64,000 nucleotides of DNA from Streptomyces sp. NBC_00539 (GCF_036346105.1 NZ_CP107811.1:5661501-5725500); one strand, 5' to 3'. Shown: positions 17,375 to 30,071, counted from the stretch's first letter. Made by a program: numbers and translations. The notes: generated by a model from the letters alone, not told the origin.

Positions 17375-19186
17375 GTGGCAGCACCGAAGAAGGGCCGGCG
17401 GCCCACGGGGGCTCAGGGGAGGCCGGGGCGCGCCCTGGCCATCATCCTGATCGCGATGGTGGCGCTCACCGCGGGGATGTTCCTCACGAAGCAGACGACG
17501 CCCCGGCTGGGCATCGACCTCGCGGGCGGCACGAGCATCACGCTCAAGGCCAAGAGCGAGCCCGGCAAGCCGGACGCGGTCAACGAGACCAACATGAACA
17601 CGGCGGTCGGCATCATCGAGCGCCGCGTCAACGGTCTCGGCGTCTCGGAGGCCGAGGTCCAGACGCAGGGCCGCGACCACATCATCGTGAACATCCCCCG
17701 CGGGATGAACGAGCAGCAGGCGCGCGAGCAGGTCGGTACCACCGCCCAGCTGTACTTCCGCCCTGTCCTGGCCTTCGCCGACGGCGCCCCGATCACCCCG
17801 CAGGGGACGCCCAGCCCCTCCACGAGCGGTGCACCGAGCCCCTCCGCGAGCGGTTCCGGCGCCCCCAAGGCGGAGAACGGCAAGCCCGGCTCCTCGGCCA
17901 CCCCGTCGTCCAGCGCCACTTCCCAGGGACGTGTGCTCAGCGAGGCCCTCAAGGCCCCGGGCGCCCCCTCTCCCTCGCCTTCGGCGAGCGAGTCGAAGAA
18001 GGCAGACGACAAGGCGCCGACCCCGGCCCCGACCCCGTCGGGCGCCGACGCCGCCGTCGCGGACCTGCAGGCGAAGTTCGCCGCGCTGGACTGCAACGAC
18101 GAGAAGCAGCGCGCCACGGTGGGCAAGGACGTCAAGCCCGAGGACCCGACGCTCGCCTGCGGCAAGCGCGGTAACACCTGGGGCAAGTGGGTGCTCGGCC
18201 CGGCCGCCGTCAACGGCCAGGACGTGGACAACGCCAAGGGCGCGATCAACCCGCAGAGCGCCCAGTGGATCGTCACCATGCAGTTCACCGACAAGGGCGC
18301 CGACAAGTTCGCCAAGATCACCGGTGAGCTCGCCACCAAGCAGTCCCCGCAGAACCAGTTCGCCATCGTCCTCGACGGCGAGGTCATCTCCGACCCGTCC
18401 GTGAGCCAGGCGCTGACCGGCGGCAACGCCGAGATCTCGGGCGGCTTCACCCAGCAGTCCGCCCAGGACCTGGGCAACATGCTGTCGTACGGCGCGCTGC
18501 CGCTCTCCTTCCAGGAGGACAGCGTCACCACCGTCACGCCCGCGCTCGGCAGCGAGCAGCTCCAGGCCGGCCTCATCGCCGGCGCGATCGGCCTCGCGCT
18601 CGTCGTGATCTACCTGCTCGTGTACTACCGGGGTCTGGCCTTCATCGCCATCGTCAGCCTCCTGGTGTCCGCGCTGCTCACCTACACGATCATGGCGCTG
18701 CTCGGGAAGGGCATCGGGTTCGCGCTGAACCTGCCCGCCGTCTGCGGTGCCATCGTCGCGATCGGCATCACGGCGGACTCGTTCATCGTGTACTTCGAAC
18801 GCATCCGCGACGAGATCCGCGAGGGCCGCACCCTGCGTCCGGCGGTGGAGCGTGCCTGGCCGCGGGCCCGGCGCACCATCCTGGTCTCCGACTTCGTGTC
18901 GTTCCTCGCCGCCGCGGTGCTGTTCATCGTCACCGTCGGCAAGGTGCAGGGCTTCGCCTTCACCCTGGGTCTGACCACCCTGCTCGACGTGGTCGTGGTG
19001 TTCCTCTTCACCAAGCCCGTCATGACCCTGCTGGCGCGGACGAAGTTCTTCTCCAGCGGCCACCCGTGGTCCGGGCTGGACCCCAAGCGCCTGGGCGCCA
19101 AGCCGCCGCTGCGCCGGTCCCGTCGTACCGCCGGCGGAGCGACCGCCACGGCCGTGCCCGCCCCCGTCGACGCAAAGGAGGCGTGA
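17375..19186 (+). CDS. secD: Protein translocase subunit SecD
   Basis: 603 residues with six membrane helices: one at the N-terminus and five after about residue 400. The first periplasmic-side motif is LGIDLAGGTSITL (canonical D-L-x-G-G), and the second half has the SecD/SecF membrane domain with GIGFALNLPAVCG. SecDF uses the proton gradient to pull secreted proteins outward after SecA-YEG translocation. The extracellular P1 domain carries a Ser/Pro/Ala-rich low-complexity insertion at about residues 150-225, common in streptomycetes and probably a flexible linker. The GTG start follows GGGAGATACGACAAG. secF begins one base after the stop. Confidence 0.96.
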   Translation: MAAPKKGRRPTGAQGRPGRALAIILIAMVALTAGMFLTKQTTPRLGIDLAGGTSITLKAKSEPGKPDAVNETNMNTAVGIIERRVNGLGVSEAEVQTQGRDHIIVNIPRGMNEQQAREQVGTTAQLYFRPVLAFADGAPITPQGTPSPSTSGAPSPSASGSGAPKAENGKPGSSATPSSSATSQGRVLSEALKAPGAPSPSPSASESKKADDKAPTPAPTPSGADAAVADLQAKFAALDCNDEKQRATVGKDVKPEDPTLACGKRGNTWGKWVLGPAAVNGQDVDNAKGAINPQSAQWIVTMQFTDKGADKFAKITGELATKQSPQNQFAIVLDGEVISDPSVSQALTGGNAEISGGFTQQSAQDLGNMLSYGALPLSFQEDSVTTVTPALGSEQLQAGLIAGAIGLALVVIYLLVYYRGLAFIAIVSLLVSALLTYTIMALLGKGIGFALNLPAVCGAIVAIGITADSFIVYFERIRDEIREGRTLRPAVERAWPRARRTILVSDFVSFLAAAVLFIVTVGKVQGFAFTLGLTTLLDVVVVFLFTKPVMTLLARTKFFSSGHPWSGLDPKRLGAKPPLRRSRRTAGGATATAVPAPVDAKEA

Positions 19187-19187
19187 G

Positions 19188-20243
19188 ATGTCGAAGCTGG
19201 GAGATCTCGGCGCCAGGCTGTACCGCGGTGAGGTCGGATACGACTTCGTCGGCAAGCGCTTTCTCTGGTACGGCGTTTCCATCCTGATCACCATCACGGC
19301 GATCGTGGCCCTGGCCGTTCAGGGCCTCAACATGGGCATCGAGTTCAAGGGCGGTGCCGTCTTCACCACCCCGAAGACGGCCGTCTCGGTCGCCCATGTG
19401 ACCGAGGACGCCAAGAAGGCCTCCGGTCACGAGGCGATCGTCCAGGAGCTCGGCACCGGCGGCATGCGGATCCAGATCTCGGGTCTGGACACCGACGACG
19501 CGACCGGCGTGAAGAAGCAGCTCGCCACCGACCTCAAGGTCGACGCGAACCAGATCAACGCCGACCTCGTCGGCCCCAGCTGGGGCGAGCAGATCGCCAA
19601 CAAGGCCTGGACGGGCCTCGGCATCTTCATGGTCCTCGTGGTGCTCTACCTCGCCATCGCCTTCGAATGGCGGATGGCGGTGGCCGCCCTGGTCGCGCTG
19701 ATCCACGACCTCACCATCACCGTCGGCGTGTACGCGCTGGTCGGCTTCGAGGTCACGCCGGGCACCGTGATCGGTCTGCTGACGATCCTCGGTTACTCCC
19801 TCTACGACACCGTCGTCGTCTTCGACGGTCTCAAGGAGGGCTCGAAGGACATCACGAAGCAGACCCGCTACACGTTCAGCGAGGTCGCCAACCGCAGCAT
19901 CAACGGCACGCTCGTCCGCTCGATCAACACCACGGTCGTGGCGCTGCTCCCGGTCGGCGCGCTGCTGTTCATCGGCGGCGGTTTCCTGGGCGCGGGCATG
20001 CTCAACGACATCTCGCTGTCGCTGTTCGTCGGTCTCGCGGCCGGCGCGTACTCCTCGATCTTCATCGCGACCCCGCTGGTCGTCGACCTCAAGGAGCGCG
20101 AGCCGGCTATGAAGGCGCTGCGCAAGCGGGTGCTCGCCAAGCGGGCGGCCGCGGCTGCCAAGGGAGAGTCCCCGGACGACGGGCCCGACGCCGAGGACGG
20201 CCCGCAGGTCGTCGCGCAGGGCCAGGGAAGGCGGCGCCGGTGA
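19188..20243 (+). CDS. secF: Protein translocase subunit SecF
   Basis: 351 residues with six membrane helices. It has the SecF signature GIEFKGGAVF near the start and the GYSLYDTVVVFD segment in the membrane domain. The C-terminal tail is charged and cytoplasmic. It partners SecD in the proton-driven late step of export. AAGGAGG precedes the ATG at the end of secD. The TGA overlaps the apt GTG. Confidence 0.96.
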   Translation: MSKLGDLGARLYRGEVGYDFVGKRFLWYGVSILITITAIVALAVQGLNMGIEFKGGAVFTTPKTAVSVAHVTEDAKKASGHEAIVQELGTGGMRIQISGLDTDDATGVKKQLATDLKVDANQINADLVGPSWGEQIANKAWTGLGIFMVLVVLYLAIAFEWRMAVAALVALIHDLTITVGVYALVGFEVTPGTVIGLLTILGYSLYDTVVVFDGLKEGSKDITKQTRYTFSEVANRSINGTLVRSINTTVVALLPVGALLFIGGGFLGAGMLNDISLSLFVGLAAGAYSSIFIATPLVVDLKEREPAMKALRKRVLAKRAAAAAKGESPDDGPDAEDGPQVVAQGQGRRRR

Positions 20244-20791
20244 CCGCGTGCACGCCCGAGGTGCGCGAGCTGCTCCTCAGCAGGATCAAGGACGTACCGG
20301 ACTACCCCAAGCCGGGTGTGACGTTCAAGGACATCACCCCCCTGCTCGCCGACCCGAAGGCCTTCGCGGCGCTGACGGACGCGCTGGCGTCGCTGGCGCT
20401 GCGGTACGGCGCGACGAAGATCGTCGGGCTGGAGGCACGCGGGTTCATCCTGGCCGCGCCGGTGGCCGTGCAGGCCGGGATCGGCTTCGTGCCGGTGCGC
20501 AAGGCCGGCAAGCTGCCCGGTGCGACGCTGGGGCAGGCGTACGACCTGGAGTACGGGACCGCCGAGATCGAGGTCCACGCGGAGGACCTCGCGATCGGTG
20601 ACCGGGTCATGGTCATCGACGACGTCCTGGCCACCGGCGGCACCGCGGAGGCTTCGCTCTCGCTGATCCGGCGGGCCGGAGCCGAGGTCGCGGGGGTGGC
20701 GGTCCTGATGGAGCTGTCCTTCCTGCCCGGACGCGCGAGGCTGGAGCCCGCCCTCGGCGGCGCCCCGCTGGACGCGCTGATCGTGGTCTGA
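20240..20791 (+). CDS. apt: Adenine phosphoribosyltransferase
   Basis: 183 residues. The PRPP-binding signature VMVIDDVLATGGTAEA and the adenine-pocket strand KIVGLEARGFILAAPVA are both present. The enzyme salvages adenine to AMP with PRPP. The GTG start lies inside the secF stop (GTGA), so it is coupled to the export genes. From memory, the order secF-apt-relA is conserved in Streptomyces. A strong terminator hairpin follows. Confidence 0.96.
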   Translation: MTACTPEVRELLLSRIKDVPDYPKPGVTFKDITPLLADPKAFAALTDALASLALRYGATKIVGLEARGFILAAPVAVQAGIGFVPVRKAGKLPGATLGQAYDLEYGTAEIEVHAEDLAIGDRVMVIDDVLATGGTAEASLSLIRRAGAEVAGVAVLMELSFLPGRARLEPALGGAPLDALIVV

Positions 20792-20809
20792 CGGCGCCGA
20801 GGCGCCGCG

Positions 20810-20845
20810 GCGGCGGGTACCCGGGATCTCCCGGGTACCCGCCGC
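20810..20845 (+). terminator. Intrinsic terminator after apt
   Basis: A 17-base-pair perfect stem (20810-20826 with 20829-20845) and a two-base apical gap, followed by TTTCG. It ends the yajC-secDF-apt unit and isolates relA, which has TACCAT (20909-20914) as a possible -10. Confidence 0.8.
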
Positions 20846-20991
20846 TTTCGCGTACGCGACCGTTCCGCGAACCGGGAGGAGGCTCGGAGAACGGGGGGAC
20901 GCAACCCTCGCTACCATGGGTTATCCGGACCTGACCGGGGCTCCGGATCCTCCTCCGGACTGCGTCCGGGGGGACCCCCAGAGGAGCGCTC

Positions 20992-23448
<2,457 letters not shown>

Positions 23449-23467
23449 GCTCGGTCGCACGGAAGGC

Positions 23468-23493
23468 GGCCCCGGTACGCGCGTACCGGGGCC
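23468..23493. terminator. Bidirectional terminator between relA and the DUF349 gene
   Basis: A perfect 26-base palindrome (13-base arms, no loop bases) in the gap between convergent genes, so it can act on both strands. Two 15-base direct repeats (23496-23510 and 23514-23528, CTTCTTCCGCGCAGG) follow it. Confidence 0.7.
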
Positions 23494-23540
23494 AACTTCT
23501 TCCGCGCAGGCGCCTTCTTCCGCGCAGGAGGGCGGCGAGA

Positions 23541-24770
23541 TCAGCCGCCGAACTCCTCAAGGCCCTTGAGCGCCTGGTCCAGCAGGGCCTGGCGGCCCTC
23601 CAGCTCCCGGGACAGCTTGTCGGCCTTCGCGTTGTTGCCCGTGGCGCGGGCCGCGTCGATCTGCTCGCGCAGCTTGTCGACGGCCGCCTGCAGCTGACCC
23701 GTCAGACCGGCCGCCCGGGCCCGCGCCTCCGGGTTCGTACGCCGCCACTCGCCTTCCTCGGCCTCCTGGATGGCCCGCTCCACCGCGTGCATCCGGCCCT
23801 CGACCTTGGGCCGCGCGTCACGCGGTACGTGGCCGATGGCCTCCCACCGCTCGTTGAGGGAGCGGAACGCGGCCCGGGCCGCCTTCAGGTCCGTCACCGG
23901 GACGAGCCTCTCGGCCTCCTCGGCCAGCTCCTCCTTGAGCCGCAGGTTCTCCACCTGCTCGGCGTCGCGCTCCGCGAAGACCTCGCTGCGGGCCGCGAAG
24001 AACACGTCCTGCGCACCGCGGAAGCGGTTCCACAGGTCGTCCTCCGCCTCCCGCTGCGCCCGGCCCGCCGCCTTCCAGCTCTCCATCAGCTCCCGGTAGC
24101 GGGCGGCCGTCGGACCCCAGTCCGTCGACTTCGACAGCGACTCGGCCTCGGCGACCAGCTTCTCCTTGGCCTTGCGGGCCTCCTCGCGCTGCGCGTCCAG
24201 CGAGGCGAAGTGCGCCTTGCGGCGCTTGGAGAACGCCGAGCGGGCGTGCGAGAAACGGTGCCACAGCTCGTCGTCCGACTTGCGGTCGAGCCGGGGCAGC
24301 CCCTTCCAGATGTCCACCAGGGCGCGCAGCCGCTCGCCCGCGCTGCGCCACTGGTCGCTCTGTGCCAGCTGCTCGGCCTCGGTGACCAGCGCGTCCTTGG
24401 CCGCCCGGGCCTCGTCCGCCTGCTTGGCCTTCTGGACCTTGCGCTCCTCGCGCCGCGACTCCACCGTCGCGACCAGCTTGTCCAGCCGGACGCGCAGCGC
24501 GTCGAGGTCACCCACGGCGTGGTGCTCGTCCACCTGCGTACGCAGGTGGTCGATCGCGGTCTGGGCGTCCTTGGCGGACAGATCGGTGGTCCGCACCCGC
24601 CGTTCGAGGAGGCCGATCTCGACCACCAGGCCCTCGTACTTGCGCTCGAAGTAGGCCAGGGCCTCCTCAGGGGTGCCCGCCTGCCAGGAGCCGACGACCT
24701 GCTCGCCCTCGGCAGTACGCACGTACACGGTGCCGGTCTCGTCGACTCGGCCCCACGGGTCGCTGCTCAC
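23541..24770 (-). CDS. DUF349 domain-containing coiled-coil protein
   Basis: 409 residues, almost wholly helical and charged. At least three DUF349-type repeats are visible, each with a W-x-x-A/G-x-R/L-x-x-L pattern followed by a D/R-x-L-W-x-R-F block (for example DELWHRF and DDLWNRF). The first 60 residues form a small beta-rich start (GRVDETGTVYVRT). Function is unknown; it is cytosolic, with no signal or membrane segment. The start is a GTG with GGAGGAGGCGCT just upstream on the minus strand. It is convergent with relA. Its upstream gap (24771-24965) has an eight-base-pair hairpin (24834-24852) and a TATGTT that could be a -10. Confidence 0.9.
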   Translation of the reverse strand: MSSDPWGRVDETGTVYVRTAEGEQVVGSWQAGTPEEALAYFERKYEGLVVEIGLLERRVRTTDLSAKDAQTAIDHLRTQVDEHHAVGDLDALRVRLDKLVATVESRREERKVQKAKQADEARAAKDALVTEAEQLAQSDQWRSAGERLRALVDIWKGLPRLDRKSDDELWHRFSHARSAFSKRRKAHFASLDAQREEARKAKEKLVAEAESLSKSTDWGPTAARYRELMESWKAAGRAQREAEDDLWNRFRGAQDVFFAARSEVFAERDAEQVENLRLKEELAEEAERLVPVTDLKAARAAFRSLNERWEAIGHVPRDARPKVEGRMHAVERAIQEAEEGEWRRTNPEARARAAGLTGQLQAAVDKLREQIDAARATGNNAKADKLSRELEGRQALLDQALKGLEEFGG

Positions 24771-24965
24771 AGCGCCTCCTCCACCTGATGCCTCGCGAGG
24801 GGTTCACCCCCGGGCATCGTCCACAGTTTCCTGGGGCGGGCCGCGCCCGCCCTGCACAACGCCAACATAGGCGACCGCCGGGCCGGCTGTCCGCATCCCG
24901 CACGACGCAATATCGACGTACGGGCGCCGGGCCGGCCGCGTCCGGCCGCCGCGTCCGAGTCCCGG

Positions 24966-25745
24966 TCAGTTCTTGGTGACGGTGCCCTTCTCGATGGTCA
25001 CGGGGTTCTTCGGAGCGCCGTCCTGGGCCCCGTCGGCCGTCCCCGCCTTGGCGATGTCCTCCACGACCTTGAGTCCGGCCGCGTCGATCTTGCCGAAGGG
25101 CGTGTAGGAGGGCGCGAGCGGGCTGTCCTTGTACACGAGGAAGAACTGGCTGCCGCCGGTTCCGGGCTGGCCGGTGTTGGCCATCGCCACCGTGCCCGCC
25201 GGGTAGATCACCTGGCCCTGCGCGTTCGGCTTGCCCAGGGCGTCGAGGTTCTCGTCCGGGATGGTGTAGCCGGGGCCGCCCATGCCGGTGCCCTGGGGGT
25301 CACCGCACTGGAGCACGAAGATGCCGCTGGTGACCAGGCGGTGGCACTTGGTGTTGTCGAAGAAGCCCTTGTCGGCGAGCGACTTGAACGAGTTGACGGT
25401 CTGGGGGGTCTTCGCCGCGTCCATCTCGAACGTGACGTCGCCCGCGCTCGTCTTGAGGGCGAAGGTGTACTTCGCCTTGTCGTCGATCGCCATCGCCGGC
25501 GGCGACTGCTTGGGGGTCGGGGACGCGGAGGGCGAGGGGGTGCTGGACGCCTCGGTCTTCTCGTCCTTGCCGTCGAAGACGCCGCCCGCCACGAGGCCGA
25601 CCAGCGTCGCGACCACCACGGCCGCGGCCGCGCCGACCACCGCCGCCCGGCGGCGCGCCTTGCGCCGGGCCTCTGCCCGCCGCTGCTGCTGGCGCTCGTA
25701 CTTCTCCCTGGCGAGCTGTCGCCGACGCTGATCGCTGCTGACCAC
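24966..25745 (-). CDS. Membrane-anchored cyclophilin-type peptidyl-prolyl isomerase
   Basis: 259 residues. A basic, Gln/Arg-rich cytoplasmic head (QRRRQLAREKYERQQQRR) is followed by one membrane helix near residues 42-58, a Ser/Pro linker, and an extracytoplasmic cyclophilin domain. Conserved blocks include CHRLVTSGIFVLQCGDPQGTG and AMANTGQPGTGGSQFFL. It probably assists folding of exported proteins outside the membrane. I place the start at the GTG at 25745: AAGGAG sits seven bases upstream. A longer frame from 25823 would add 26 Arg-rich residues with no ribosome site. Confidence 0.9.
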   Translation of the reverse strand: MVSSDQRRRQLAREKYERQQQRRAEARRKARRRAAVVGAAAAVVVATLVGLVAGGVFDGKDEKTEASSTPSPSASPTPKQSPPAMAIDDKAKYTFALKTSAGDVTFEMDAAKTPQTVNSFKSLADKGFFDNTKCHRLVTSGIFVLQCGDPQGTGMGGPGYTIPDENLDALGKPNAQGQVIYPAGTVAMANTGQPGTGGSQFFLVYKDSPLAPSYTPFGKIDAAGLKVVEDIAKAGTADGAQDGAPKNPVTIEKGTVTKN

Positions 25746-25908
25746 CGGTCGTCTCCTTGTACGTCTCTGGTACCGCTGTCCGGGCTGGGGCAGTCCGTAC
25801 CGTATATGGGTTCGCTGTGTCATGAGCCGCCCCGGTAGGCTCTGATCAGCGGCATCGCGCCCCGTGCGCGCCGCCCGAGCTCACGCCGGACGACGATTGA
25901 GGACGAAC

Positions 25909-26619
25909 GTGCTGATTGCCGGGTTCCCCGCAGGGGCCTGGGGGACCAACTGCTATGTGGTCGCCCCCGCCGCCGGTGAGGAGTGCGTCATCATCGACCC
26001 GGGCCACCAGGCCGCCCAGGGCGTCGAGGAGACGTTGAAGAAGCACCGGCTCAAGCCCGTCGCGGTCGTCCTCACCCATGGCCACATCGATCATGTGGCC
26101 TCGGTGGTCCCGGTGTGCGGAGCACACGACGTACCGGCCTGGATCCACCCGGAGGACCGCTACATGATGAGCGACCCGGAGAAGGCCCTCGGCCGCTCCA
26201 TCGGGATGCCGCTCATGGGCGAGCTGACCGTCGGCGAACCGGACGACGTCCGCGAACTGACCGACGGAGCGGGCCTCAAGCTGGCCGGGATGGACTTCTC
26301 GGTGGCCCACGCGCCCGGACATACCAAGGGGTCGGTGACCTTCCGGACGCCGGAGACCGCGGACATCCCGTCCGTCTTCTTCTCCGGCGACCTGCTCTTC
26401 GCCGGCTCCATCGGACGCACCGACCTGCCCGGCGGCTCCCACGCCGAGATACTCCGCTCGCTGGCCCGCGTGTGCCTGCCGCTGGACGACTCGACGGTGG
26501 TGCTCTCCGGCCACGGTCCCCAGACCACCATCGGGCGCGAGCGCGCGACCAACCCGTACCTGCGGGACGTCGCCGCCGGCCTGGGGGACGGCGCAGCCGC
26601 CCCACGACGAGGAATGTGA
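25909..26619 (+). CDS. Metallo-beta-lactamase-fold hydrolase (glyoxalase II-like)
   Basis: 236 residues. The zinc motif is [10 protein letters not shown] (H-x-H-x-D-H), with further ligands in the APGHTKGS block and in the C-terminal [10 protein letters not shown] strand. Family members hydrolyse thioesters such as hydroxyacylglutathione or related thiol conjugates. Actinomycetes use mycothiol, so the substrate here is open. The GTG at 25909 has GAGG seven bases upstream and is preferred to an Arg-rich extension from 25864. It diverges from the cyclophilin gene across 163 bases and lies 10 bases before hisS, probably in the same transcript. Confidence 0.88.
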   Translation: MLIAGFPAGAWGTNCYVVAPAAGEECVIIDPGHQAAQGVEETLKKHRLKPVAVVLTHGHIDHVASVVPVCGAHDVPAWIHPEDRYMMSDPEKALGRSIGMPLMGELTVGEPDDVRELTDGAGLKLAGMDFSVAHAPGHTKGSVTFRTPETADIPSVFFSGDLLFAGSIGRTDLPGGSHAEILRSLARVCLPLDDSTVVLSGHGPQTTIGRERATNPYLRDVAAGLGDGAAAPRRGM

Positions 26620-26629
26620 CGAGACTTCC

Positions 26630-27889
26630 GTGAGCACCTTCAAGGCCCCCAAGGGCACCTACGACCTGATCCCGCCGGTCTCCGTGAAGTTCCTGGCGGT
26701 ACGTGAGGCCATCGCCGCACCGCTGAGGAACTCCGGCTACGGCTACATCGAGACGCCCGGTTTCGAGGACGTCGGCCTGTTCGCGCGCGGCGTCGGCGAG
26801 TCCACCGACATCGTCTCCAAGGAGATGTACGCCTTCGAGACCAAGGGCGGCGACCAGCTGGCGCTGCGTCCCGAGGGCACGGCCTCGGTGCTGCGCGCGG
26901 CACTCGAGGCGAGCCTGCACAAGAAGGGCAACCTGCCGGTCAAGCTCTGGTACTCGGGCTCCTACTACCGCTACGAGCGCCCGCAGGCGGGCCGGTACCG
27001 CCACTTCTCGCAGGTCGGCGCCGAGGCCATCGGTGCCGAGGACCCGGCCCTGGACGCCGAGCTGATCATCCTGGCCGACCAGGCGTACCGCTCGCTGGGC
27101 CTGCGCAACTTCCGCATCCTGCTGAACTCGCTCGGCGACAAGGAGTGCCGCCCGGTGTACCGGGAGGCGCTCCAGGCCTTCCTGAGCGGCCTCGACCTCG
27201 ACGCGGAGACCGTGCGCCGGGCCGAGATCAACCCGCTGCGCGTCCTCGACGACAAGCGGGCCGACGTGCAGAAGCAGCTCGTCGGTGCCCCGGTGCTGCG
27301 GGACTACCTGTGCGACGCGTGCAAGCAGTACCACGAGGAGGTGCGGGCGCTGATCACGGCGGCCGGCGTCCCCTTCGAGGACGACGAGAAGCTGGTGCGC
27401 GGGCTGGACTACTACACGCGCACCACCTTCGAGTTCGTCCACGACGGTCTCGGCTCGCAGTCGGCGGTCGGCGGCGGTGGCCGCTACGACGGCCTGTCCG
27501 AGATGATCGGCGGCCCGGCGCTGCCGTCGGTGGGCTGGGCGCTGGGCGTGGACCGTACGGTGCTGGCGCTCGAGGCGGAGGGCGTCGAGCTGGACACCCC
27601 AGCGGCCACGTCGGTCTTCGCGGTGGCGCTCGGCGAGGCGAAGCCGGTGCTGTTCGGGCTGGTCACGGAGCTCCGCCGGGCCGGTGTCGCGGCGGACATC
27701 TCGTACGGCGGCAAGGGCCTCAAGGGGGCCATGAAGGACGCGAACCGCTCCGGCGCCCGCTTCGCGATCGTCGCGGGCGACCGGGACCTCGCCGAGGGCG
27801 TGGTGCAGCTCAAGGACCTGGAGTCCGGTGAGCAGAACCCGGTGGCCCTCGCCGAGGTGGTCGAGGTGCTGCGGGCGCAGCTGGCCTGA
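26630..27889 (+). CDS. hisS: Histidyl-tRNA synthetase
   Basis: 419 residues, class II aminoacyl-tRNA synthetase. Motif 2 is [20 protein letters not shown], the histidine-binding loop is [12 protein letters not shown], and motif 3 is the segment around [13 protein letters not shown]. The N-terminal block FKAPKGTYD is typical. The C-terminal anticodon-binding domain has [19 protein letters not shown]. It charges tRNA-His with histidine. The start is the GTG at 26630, with only a weak GAG-type ribosome site, which suggests coupling to the hydrolase gene just upstream. Confidence 0.96.
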   Translation: MSTFKAPKGTYDLIPPVSVKFLAVREAIAAPLRNSGYGYIETPGFEDVGLFARGVGESTDIVSKEMYAFETKGGDQLALRPEGTASVLRAALEASLHKKGNLPVKLWYSGSYYRYERPQAGRYRHFSQVGAEAIGAEDPALDAELIILADQAYRSLGLRNFRILLNSLGDKECRPVYREALQAFLSGLDLDAETVRRAEINPLRVLDDKRADVQKQLVGAPVLRDYLCDACKQYHEEVRALITAAGVPFEDDEKLVRGLDYYTRTTFEFVHDGLGSQSAVGGGGRYDGLSEMIGGPALPSVGWALGVDRTVLALEAEGVELDTPAATSVFAVALGEAKPVLFGLVTELRRAGVAADISYGGKGLKGAMKDANRSGARFAIVAGDRDLAEGVVQLKDLESGEQNPVALAEVVEVLRAQLA

Positions 27890-27904
27890 CGGCCGGCGCC
27901 GGGG

Positions 27905-27940
27905 AGGGGCGGGCCGGGGGAGAGCCCCCGGCCCGCCCCT
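27905..27940 (+). terminator. Intrinsic terminator after hisS
   Basis: A 16-base-pair stem (27905-27920 with 27925-27940) with an AGAG loop, followed by TT. It lies just after the hisS stop. Confidence 0.8.
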
Positions 27941-28052
27941 TCGCCGTGACCGGCCCCCGGGACCGTCCTTATCTCCATCGAACGGCCCCGGGGCTCCCGC
28001 GTGCGGCACAATGGCCGGTGCTTGATGACCTTGCAGATGTGGAGCGGGCGGG

Positions 28053-28664
28053 ATGACGACAACAGGCTCTGACGCGGACACCGCCCGGACCTCCGGCGGC
28101 AGCCGGGCCCTGGCGCTGCTGCTGGTGATCACGGGCGCGGCCGGGCTGCTGGCCGCCTGGGTGATCACCATCGACAAGTTCAAGCTGCTGGAGGACCCGA
28201 ACTTCACCCCGGGCTGCAGCCTGAACCCGATCGTCTCCTGCGGCAACATCATGAAGAGCGACCAGGCGGCCGTCTTCGGGTTCCCGAACCCGATGCTGGG
28301 GCTCGTGGCCTACGGGATGGTGATCTGCGTCGGCATGAGCCTGCTGGCGGGGGCGCGCGTGCGCCGCTGGTACTGGCTCACGTTCAACGCGGGCACCGCG
28401 TTCGGCGTCGGCTTCTGCACCTGGCTGATGTACCAGTCGTTGTACAACATCAACTCGCTGTGCCTGTGGTGCTGCCTCGCCTGGGTCGCCACGATCCTCA
28501 TGTTCTGGTACGTGACCGCCCACAACGTGCGCACGCGCATGCTGCCGGCCCCCGGCTGGCTGCGGGGCTTCCTCGACGAGTTCACCTGGGTGCTGCCCGT
28601 CCTGCACATCGGGATCATCGGGATGCTGATCCTGACCCGCTGGTGGGACTTCTGGACCTCCTGA
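28053..28664 (+). CDS. Vitamin K epoxide reductase (VKOR) family membrane protein
   Basis: 203 residues with about five membrane helices. The redox Cys residues are present: Cys55 and Cys63 in the loop C-x7-C, and Cys137-x2-Cys140 (CLWC) near the quinone site. Bacterial VKOR reoxidises a DsbA-like partner and passes electrons to menaquinone, supporting disulfide formation in exported proteins. No thioredoxin domain is fused here, and no dsbA-like gene is adjacent. The start is ATG, with GGAGCGGGCGGG upstream. rarA begins about 50 bases downstream and is probably a separate unit. Confidence 0.9.
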   Translation: MTTTGSDADTARTSGGSRALALLLVITGAAGLLAAWVITIDKFKLLEDPNFTPGCSLNPIVSCGNIMKSDQAAVFGFPNPMLGLVAYGMVICVGMSLLAGARVRRWYWLTFNAGTAFGVGFCTWLMYQSLYNINSLCLWCCLAWVATILMFWYVTAHNVRTRMLPAPGWLRGFLDEFTWVLPVLHIGIIGMLILTRWWDFWTS

Positions 28665-28715
28665 CGGCCCCGTGAGGGCCCCCTGGCTGTCAGCGGCCTC
28701 GCTTAGGCTTCCGGT

Positions 28716-30071
28716 GTGGAACCAGATCTCTTCACCGCCGCCGCCGAGGACCGCCAGGAGAAGGACCCGTCCAGTTCTCCGCTCGCCGTCCGGATGCGCC
28801 CGCGCACCCTGGACGAGGTCGTGGGCCAGCAGCACCTGCTCAAACCCGGCGCGCCGCTCCGGCGGCTGGTGGGGGAAGGCGCCGGGGGACCGGCAGGCGC
28901 GTCCTCGGTGATCCTGTGGGGTCCTCCCGGCACCGGGAAGACCACCCTCGCCTACGTCGTCAGCCAGGCGACACAGAAACGGTTCGTGGAGCTGTCGGCG
29001 ATCACCGCGGGCGTCAAGGAAGTGCGCGCCGTCATCGAGGGCGCCCGGCGGGCGGCCGGCGGGTACGGCAAGGAGACGGTCCTCTTCCTCGACGAGATCC
29101 ACCGGTTCAGCAAGGCGCAGCAGGACTCGCTGCTCCCGGCAGTGGAGAACCGCTGGGTCACCCTCATCGCGGCGACCACCGAGAACCCGTACTTCTCGAT
29201 CATCTCGCCGCTGCTCTCCCGCTCCCTGCTGCTGACGCTGGAGCCGCTGACGGACGACGACCTCAGCGCGCTGGTACGGCGCGCACTCACCGAGGAGCGG
29301 GGACTGGGCGGGGCCGTGACCCTGCCGGCCGACGCCGAGGCGCACCTGCTGCGCATCGCCGGGGGCGACGCCCGCCGGGCCCTGACGGCGCTGGAGGCGG
29401 GCGCCGGATCGGCGATCGCCAAGGGGGAGCCGGAGATCACCCTCCAGACGCTCGAGGAGTCGGTCGACCGCGCGGCCGTCAAGTACGACCGGGACGGCGA
29501 CCAGCACTACGACGTGGCGAGCGCGCTGATCAAGTCGATCCGGGGCTCGGACGTGGACGCGGCCCTGCACTACCTGGCCCGGATGATCGAGGCGGGGGAG
29601 GACCCCCGGTTCATCGCGCGGCGCCTGATGATCTCCGCGAGCGAGGACATCGGACTGGCGGACCCGACGGCCCTGCCGCTCGCTGTCGCGGCGGCCCAGG
29701 CCGTGGCCATGATCGGCTTCCCGGAGGCGGCGCTGACCCTGTCGCACGTGACGATCGCGCTGGCGCTGGCCCCCAAGTCGAACACCGCGACGACGGCGAT
29801 CGGCGCGGCCCTGGCCGACGTACGGGCGGGGCTGGCCGGCGCGGTCCCGGCGCACCTGCGGGACGGACACTACAAGGGCGCCGCCAAGCTCGGCCACGCG
29901 GTGGGGTACGTGTACCCGCACGACGTGCCGGGCGCGATCGCCGCACAGCAGTACGCACCCGACGAGATCCATGGCAAGCGGTACTACGAGCCGACGCGCT
30001 ACGGCGCCGAGGCGCGGTACGCGGACGTGGTGGAGAAGGTCCGCGAACGGCTGCGCGGGGAGCGCGCCTGA
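28716..30071 (+). CDS. rarA: Replication-associated recombination protein A (RarA/MgsA)
   Basis: 451-residue AAA+ ATPase of the clamp-loader subfamily. Walker A is GPPGTGKTT, Walker B is LFLDEIHRF, and the C-terminal tetramerisation domain includes the [12 protein letters not shown] and PNTATTAI-like blocks (here [10 protein letters not shown]). RarA acts at stalled forks and gaps. The N-terminal FTAAAEDRQ segment stands where family members carry a SSB- or clamp-contact peptide. The GTG start has no strong ribosome site. A 479-base gap then separates it from rpsD. Confidence 0.93.
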   Translation: MEPDLFTAAAEDRQEKDPSSSPLAVRMRPRTLDEVVGQQHLLKPGAPLRRLVGEGAGGPAGASSVILWGPPGTGKTTLAYVVSQATQKRFVELSAITAGVKEVRAVIEGARRAAGGYGKETVLFLDEIHRFSKAQQDSLLPAVENRWVTLIAATTENPYFSIISPLLSRSLLLTLEPLTDDDLSALVRRALTEERGLGGAVTLPADAEAHLLRIAGGDARRALTALEAGAGSAIAKGEPEITLQTLEESVDRAAVKYDRDGDQHYDVASALIKSIRGSDVDAALHYLARMIEAGEDPRFIARRLMISASEDIGLADPTALPLAVAAAQAVAMIGFPEAALTLSHVTIALALAPKSNTATTAIGAALADVRAGLAGAVPAHLRDGHYKGAAKLGHAVGYVYPHDVPGAIAAQQYAPDEIHGKRYYEPTRYGAEARYADVVEKVRERLRGERA

